From: Nocardia panacis | Lineage (GTDB): Bacteria; Actinomycetota; Actinomycetes; Mycobacteriales; Mycobacteriaceae | DNA: 64,000 bases | Assembly: GCF_003598715.1 (NCBI RefSeq) | Contig: NZ_QZFU01000006.1 | Span: forward strand, 278,737 to 342,736 | Reading direction: 5' to 3' | Shown here: positions 60,550 to 64,000 of the stretch, piece by piece | Position numbering within the stretch: position 1 is the first letter of the stretch | Layout: every line of letters begins with the position of its first letter | Notes under the pieces: generated by a model | What the model was told of the DNA's origin: nothing | The model's database searches: none | The model's input: only the letters and a program-made list of their open reading frames with translations | Program-made: the position numbers and the translations under genes

Positions 60550-63065
60550 GCACGATCGGCATCGTGGTGGTCTCGCACAGCAGAGCCCTGGCGCGGGCCG
60601 CCGTGGCGCTGGCCGAGGAGATGCGGCAGGACCGCGCGGTCCGCGTCGAGATCGCCGCGGGCTTGGACGAGACCACCCTCGGCACCGACGCGGTCGCCGT
60701 CGCCGAGGCGATCGCCGCCGCCGACTCCGGTGCGGGCGTACTGGTTCTGATGGATCTCGGCAGCGCCGTCCTATCCGCCGAACTCGCCCTCGACCTGCTC
60801 GAACAGCCACACCTGGTGCGGCTGTGCGCCGCGCCGATCGTCGAGGGTCTGGTGGCGGCGGTGGTCTGCGCGGGCGGCGGCGCGGATCTGGCGGAGGTGG
60901 CGGCGGAAGCCGAACAGGCGCTGCTCGGCAAGCAGACGCAGCTGGGTTCCGAGACCGCGGCACCGGCGCCTGCCGCCGATATCGCGCAGGCGACCGAACA
61001 ACCAACGGCGCGAACGACTTTCCTGGTGCGCAACGAGCACGGCCTGCACGCGCGGCCCGCCGCCCGGTTGGTCGGCGAACTGCGCGACCTCGACGCCGAG
61101 GTGCGCCTGCGCGATCTGACCACCGGCACGGGACCGGTCTCCGGCCGCAGCCTGAGTCGAATCGCCGCGCTCGGCGCGCTCGCGGGGCACGAAATCGAGG
61201 TGAGCGCGACGGGTCCCGCCGCGCAGCTCGCCGTCGATCGAATTCGCGACCTGGCCGATCGGTGGTTCGATGAGGGACCCGCCGAGCATCCGGCGACGGG
61301 CGAAACCGCGGGCGACGCGCCGACTTCGACGCTGCCCCCGCGTCATGCGGCAGGCCCCTTCGCCGCTTCGGCCGGCATCGGGATCGGGCCGGTGTGGCAG
61401 TCGGCCGCTGTCGAATTCCACCTGCCCGATGCACCGGCCGGGCCGCCTGCGGTGGAGCTGCACGCACTGGAGACGGCGATCACCGAAGTGCGGCAGCAGA
61501 TTCGGGCGGATATCGCCCGGACCGGGGGCGGACGCCGGACGGCGGAATCGGAGATCTTCGAGGCGCACCTGCTGTTCCTCGACGACGCGGAGCTACTGGG
61601 CGAGGTGACGCGGCGAATCGCGGAAGGCGCCCCTGCGGCCGCTGCCGTGGCCACGGTATTCGATAGTGCCGCAATCGAATTGACGCGGTTGCCGGACGAG
61701 TATCAGCGGGCGCGCGCGGCGGATGTACGGGCGGTGCGTGATCAGGTGCTCGCGGTCCTGCTCGGACACGGGGTCGAGATCGTCACGAGGCCGGGTGTGC
61801 TGGTCGCGGCGGATCTGACGCCCGCCCAGTTGGCGGCGCTGAATCCGGACGTGGTGACCGGAATCGTTCTGGCACAGGGCAGTCCGACAGCCCACAGCGC
61901 CATCCTCGCCCGCGCCAAGGGAATTCCGGCGGTAGTCGGGGCAGGACCCGAGGTGCTGCTGATTCCGGAGGGCACAACTGTCGCGCTGGACGGGAGTTCG
62001 GGGCGGCTCGTCATCGATCCCGAGCCCGAGATCGTCACCGAGTTCACCGAGCAGGCCGAGCGCGAGCGCGAAAAGCGCAGGGCCGCAGCGGAGCTCGCGC
62101 AACTGCCCGCCATCACCACCGATGGTGTCGAGGTGCATGTCGGGGCCAATGTCGCAAGCATCGACGATGCCGCCGCGGCGGTGCGGGCGGGGGCGGATCT
62201 GTTCGGCCTGGTCCGGACCGAATTCCTGTTCCTCGGTCGGGCGGACGCGCCATCGGTCACCGAGCAGGAGCAGGTGTACCGCGAACTGGCCAAAACCCTG
62301 GACGGACGCCGAATCATTCTGCGCACCTTGGATGTCGGTGGCGACAAACCGCTCCCGTATGTCACTCAAGCGCCGGAAGCCAACCCGTTCCTCGGTGAAC
62401 GCGGCATTCGACTCGCTCTGGCACACCCGGATCTGCTGCGCGACCAGTTGCGCGCCATCGCCGCGGTGGCCGCCGAATATCCGGTGAGCGTGATGTTCCC
62501 GATGGTCACCACCGTCGAGGAGGTCCGCGCCGCGCGGGCACTGCTCAAAGAGGTAGCGCCGCAACCTCTCGCACTGGAGGTCGGCATCATGGTCGAGGTG
62601 CCCGCCGCCGCCGCCAAAGCCGCGGTCCTCGCCCAGCACGTCGACTTCTTCAGTATCGGCACCAATGACCTGACCCAATACGCCATGGCCGTGGACCGGG
62701 GCAATGACACCGTCGCCACCCTGGCCGACCCGCTCGATCCGGGTGTGCTGCGCCTGATCGACCTGGTGTGTCGCGGTGCGGGCCGCGCCAGGGTCGCCGT
62801 CTGCGGTGAGATCGCCGCCGACCCCGTCGCGGTGCCGATCCTGCTCGGTCTCGGCGTCACCGAACTCAGCGTCGCCGCGCCGGTCGTCCCGCTCATCAAG
62901 GCCCGCGTCCGCGAACTGGACCACGCCGCCTGCGCCGCCGCCGCCGTGCGCGCGCTGAGCTGCGAATCCGCCGCCGAGGTCAGGGCTCTGGTCGACGCGC
63001 GCACCTCTGCCTCCGCTGCGGCCGTGCGCAGGTCGACGGACGGCTGCGCCGACAGCCCCCGCTAG
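60546..63065 (+). CDS. dhaM: DhaM-HPr-enzyme I fusion, PEP phosphotransfer protein
   Basis: 839 residues containing a whole phosphorelay. EIIA-Man-like DhaM (1-130) has phospho-His in VVSHS (His11). HPr (about 157-245) has NEHGLHARPA with His168. A complete enzyme I follows from about 260, with phospho-His in GSPTAHSAIL (His450) and the PEP-binding C-terminal barrel: TLDVGGDKPLPYV, FFSIGTNDLTQYAMAVDR and VCGEIAADP with catalytic Cys. PEP should phosphorylate DhaL-ADP through the chain without separate PTS proteins. E. coli DhaM has only a partial EI segment, so this is a fuller form. Confidence 0.94.
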   Translation: MSTIGIVVVSHSRALARAAVALAEEMRQDRAVRVEIAAGLDETTLGTDAVAVAEAIAAADSGAGVLVLMDLGSAVLSAELALDLLEQPHLVRLCAAPIVEGLVAAVVCAGGGADLAEVAAEAEQALLGKQTQLGSETAAPAPAADIAQATEQPTARTTFLVRNEHGLHARPAARLVGELRDLDAEVRLRDLTTGTGPVSGRSLSRIAALGALAGHEIEVSATGPAAQLAVDRIRDLADRWFDEGPAEHPATGETAGDAPTSTLPPRHAAGPFAASAGIGIGPVWQSAAVEFHLPDAPAGPPAVELHALETAITEVRQQIRADIARTGGGRRTAESEIFEAHLLFLDDAELLGEVTRRIAEGAPAAAAVATVFDSAAIELTRLPDEYQRARAADVRAVRDQVLAVLLGHGVEIVTRPGVLVAADLTPAQLAALNPDVVTGIVLAQGSPTAHSAILARAKGIPAVVGAGPEVLLIPEGTTVALDGSSGRLVIDPEPEIVTEFTEQAEREREKRRAAAELAQLPAITTDGVEVHVGANVASIDDAAAAVRAGADLFGLVRTEFLFLGRADAPSVTEQEQVYRELAKTLDGRRIILRTLDVGGDKPLPYVTQAPEANPFLGERGIRLALAHPDLLRDQLRAIAAVAAEYPVSVMFPMVTTVEEVRAARALLKEVAPQPLALEVGIMVEVPAAAAKAAVLAQHVDFFSIGTNDLTQYAMAVDRGNDTVATLADPLDPGVLRLIDLVCRGAGRARVAVCGEIAADPVAVPILLGLGVTELSVAAPVVPLIKARVRELDHAACAAAAVRALSCESAAEVRALVDARTSASAAAVRRSTDGCADSPR

Positions 63066-63220
63066 GCGCGGTCGACACGCGGATCACTGAGGGCCGATCG
63101 ACCCGCGAGTTCCGTGCGCTGTGCGTTCGTAGCCGCGAATGCCGTGCGCTGCAACCGTTTCCACCGAAGCGATGCGGTGGCACGGCGTCCGGCGTTGAAT
63201 GGGGCCGGGAGGTGAGCGAG
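63066..63220. repeat. imperfect 18-bp direct repeat in the dhaM-tenA gap
   Basis: Two copies of cgcgagttccgtgcgctg/cgcgaatgccgtgcgctg (63104-63121 and 63134-63151, two mismatches) lie 30 bp apart in the 155-bp gap. No promoter is obvious. Confidence 0.4.
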
Positions 63221-63871
63221 ATGACGGCAGCGGAATTGCTGGCGCGGATCCAGGCCGAGATCGCACCGCGCGACGCGGACAACGAACTCGTGCCGCTCAT
63301 CGCGGCGGGGCGGGCGGAGCGCGGCGTTTTCGCCGCGCTCGCCGCCGAGGAATATCTGATCACCGACAGCGACTGGCGCAGTATGCACGCGTTGGCGGCG
63401 CGGGCGGACGAGCCGAGGTCGCGGGAGTTCTTCGAGGCGCTGGCGTCGGGTGAACGGCAGGCGCACCGGCTGCTCGACGGGTTGCTCGCGGCCACCGGAC
63501 CGGATCCGGGGACGGACCTGCCGAGGGCCGGGTGCCAGGCATATCCGGCGTATATGGCGTGGTTGGCGCTCAACGAGGCGTCGGGTGCGGCCGTCGCGGG
63601 CATCTTCGCCAACTTCGCGGCATTCGGGCGGTACTGCGCGGCGGTCGCGGCGGGCATGCGCGAGCACTACGGGTTCGATGATGCCGCCTGTGCCTTCTTC
63701 GACTATTTCGCCGCCGACGTGCCCGAGATCGAAAGACTGGCGCTCGCCGCCATCGAGGCCGGATTGGCTTGCGGGCGGCTGGATCCGGCGCGGGCGCACG
63801 AGTGCGCGCGCCTGTTCCAGAGCTATGAGCTCATGTTCTGGAATACCCTCGCCGCCGAGTTCGGCGGCTAG
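63221..63871 (+). CDS. TenA/PqqC-like heme-oxygenase-fold protein
   Basis: 216 residues from ATG 63221, chosen because GGGAGG (63207-63212) is 8 nt upstream; GTG 63212 overlaps that site. All-helical, with YPAYMAWLALNEASGAAVAGIFANFAAFGRYC near 105-137 and a late SYELMFWNTL. This resembles TenA/THI-4 (thiaminase II) family proteins, which salvage thiamin pyrimidines. The TenA catalytic Cys cannot be assigned with certainty. It stands alone after the dha operon and ends before a strong hairpin. Confidence 0.8.
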   Translation: MTAAELLARIQAEIAPRDADNELVPLIAAGRAERGVFAALAAEEYLITDSDWRSMHALAARADEPRSREFFEALASGERQAHRLLDGLLAATGPDPGTDLPRAGCQAYPAYMAWLALNEASGAAVAGIFANFAAFGRYCAAVAAGMREHYGFDDAACAFFDYFAADVPEIERLALAAIEAGLACGRLDPARAHECARLFQSYELMFWNTLAAEFGG

Positions 63872-63893
63872 GGCCAATGCCGCTCAGTTAGCG

Positions 63894-63922
63894 ATCCTGC
63901 CGGGTTGTCAACCCGGCAGGAT
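63894..63922. terminator. bidirectional hairpin overlapping the end of a - strand gene
   Basis: A perfect 13-bp stem, atcctgccgggtt (63894-63906) and its complement (63910-63922), with a 3-nt loop. It follows the TenA-like gene by 22 bp and also covers the last codons and stop of the - strand gene at the window edge. Confidence 0.8.
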
Positions 63923-64000
63923 GTGGATGCTGATCTGCGTTTTGTAGCTGTTGCGGTCGATGTCGCCTTTGGCGCGGTGTTTGGAGATGGCGCGTTTGAC
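63908..64000 (-). CDS. C-terminal fragment of an unidentified protein
   Basis: An open frame enters from beyond the window edge and gives 30 residues, VKRAISKHRAKGDIDRNSYK, then TQISIHILPG and a stop. It is Lys/Arg rich with a beta-type end. The convergent orientation and the terminator at its stop support a real gene end. The family cannot be recognised from so short a piece. Confidence 0.55.
   Translation of the reverse strand, partial: VKRAISKHRAKGDIDRNSYKTQISIHILPG

Noticed and set aside
1..64000. CRISPR arrays, tRNA/rRNA genes and insertion sequences
   Set aside because: No regularly spaced identical repeats, no cloverleaf-like segments and no transposase-like protein were seen in the window.

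Overview
The window is high-G+C actinobacterial DNA of a mycolic-acid-type (Nocardia/Rhodococcus/Mycobacterium-like) genome. The support for this is a single-chain 2-oxoglutarate decarboxylase (Kgd/SucA with a fused E2-like domain), ESX/type VII substrates with an EspG-like chaperone, frequent GTG starts, a mymA-like oxidoreductase operon, and a fused double ABC exporter resembling mycobacterial Rv0194. Nocardia fits best, but the genus is an inference. No rRNA, tRNA, CRISPR array or insertion sequence was seen.

Layout. 0-4.4 kb: + strand MoxR/YehL-type ATPase (5' end outside the window), DUF5682 protein and VWA protein. 4.4-9.5 kb: - strand operon of a LolD/MacB-type ABC ATPase, an FtsX-type permease, an NfeD-like protein and a flotillin. 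9.6-12.9 kb: a MarR regulator and a short-chain amide module (AmiC-like binding protein, FmdB, formamidase). 12.9-16.1 kb: - strand CaiB-type CoA-transferase, a 64-aa ORF coupled at both ends, an HMG-CoA-lyase-like enzyme, and endonuclease IV. 16-22.9 kb: Ser/Thr kinase, small membrane and exported proteins, a heteromeric acyl-CoA dehydrogenase pair and a secreted beta-propeller. 23-26.2 kb: alpha/beta hydrolase and an orphan ESX trio. 26.2-36.9 kb: gamma-carbonic-anhydrase-like protein, phosphoribosyltransferase, DEAD-box helicase, a TM0106-type nuclease/helicase with eroded catalytic motifs, PLP aldolase-like enzyme, TetR-like regulator, tyrosine phosphatase and a truncated acyl-CoA synthetase-like protein.

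36.9-40.9 kb is the most accessory-looking part. On the - strand it carries a WXG-type (type VII-like) protein, a 243-aa protein of unrecognised function, two tandem-duplicated lipoproteins, a truncated copy of an enoyl-CoA hydratase gene, and the intact hydratase gene. Its base composition is visibly lower in G+C (34/60 and 33/60 G+C in two sampled lines, against 45/60 in a sampled line of the ABC exporter).

41-48 kb holds a GST-like protein, an EcsC-like protein with an ABC ATPase/permease pair, and the fused double ABC exporter. 48.3-52.1 kb is kgd, closed by a textbook terminator. 52.1-58 kb is a TetR-controlled mymA-like set (FMO, SDR, esterase) followed by a FadD-type ligase. 58-63.1 kb is an IclR-controlled dihydroxyacetone kinase operon in which DhaM, HPr and enzyme I are one polypeptide. 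A TenA-like protein and the 3' end of one further - strand gene finish the window.

Functionally the region mixes lipid and CoA chemistry, envelope transport, type VII-associated proteins and central carbon metabolism. The type VII-like/lipoprotein locus at 37.8-40.9 kb is the best candidate for an undescribed system.
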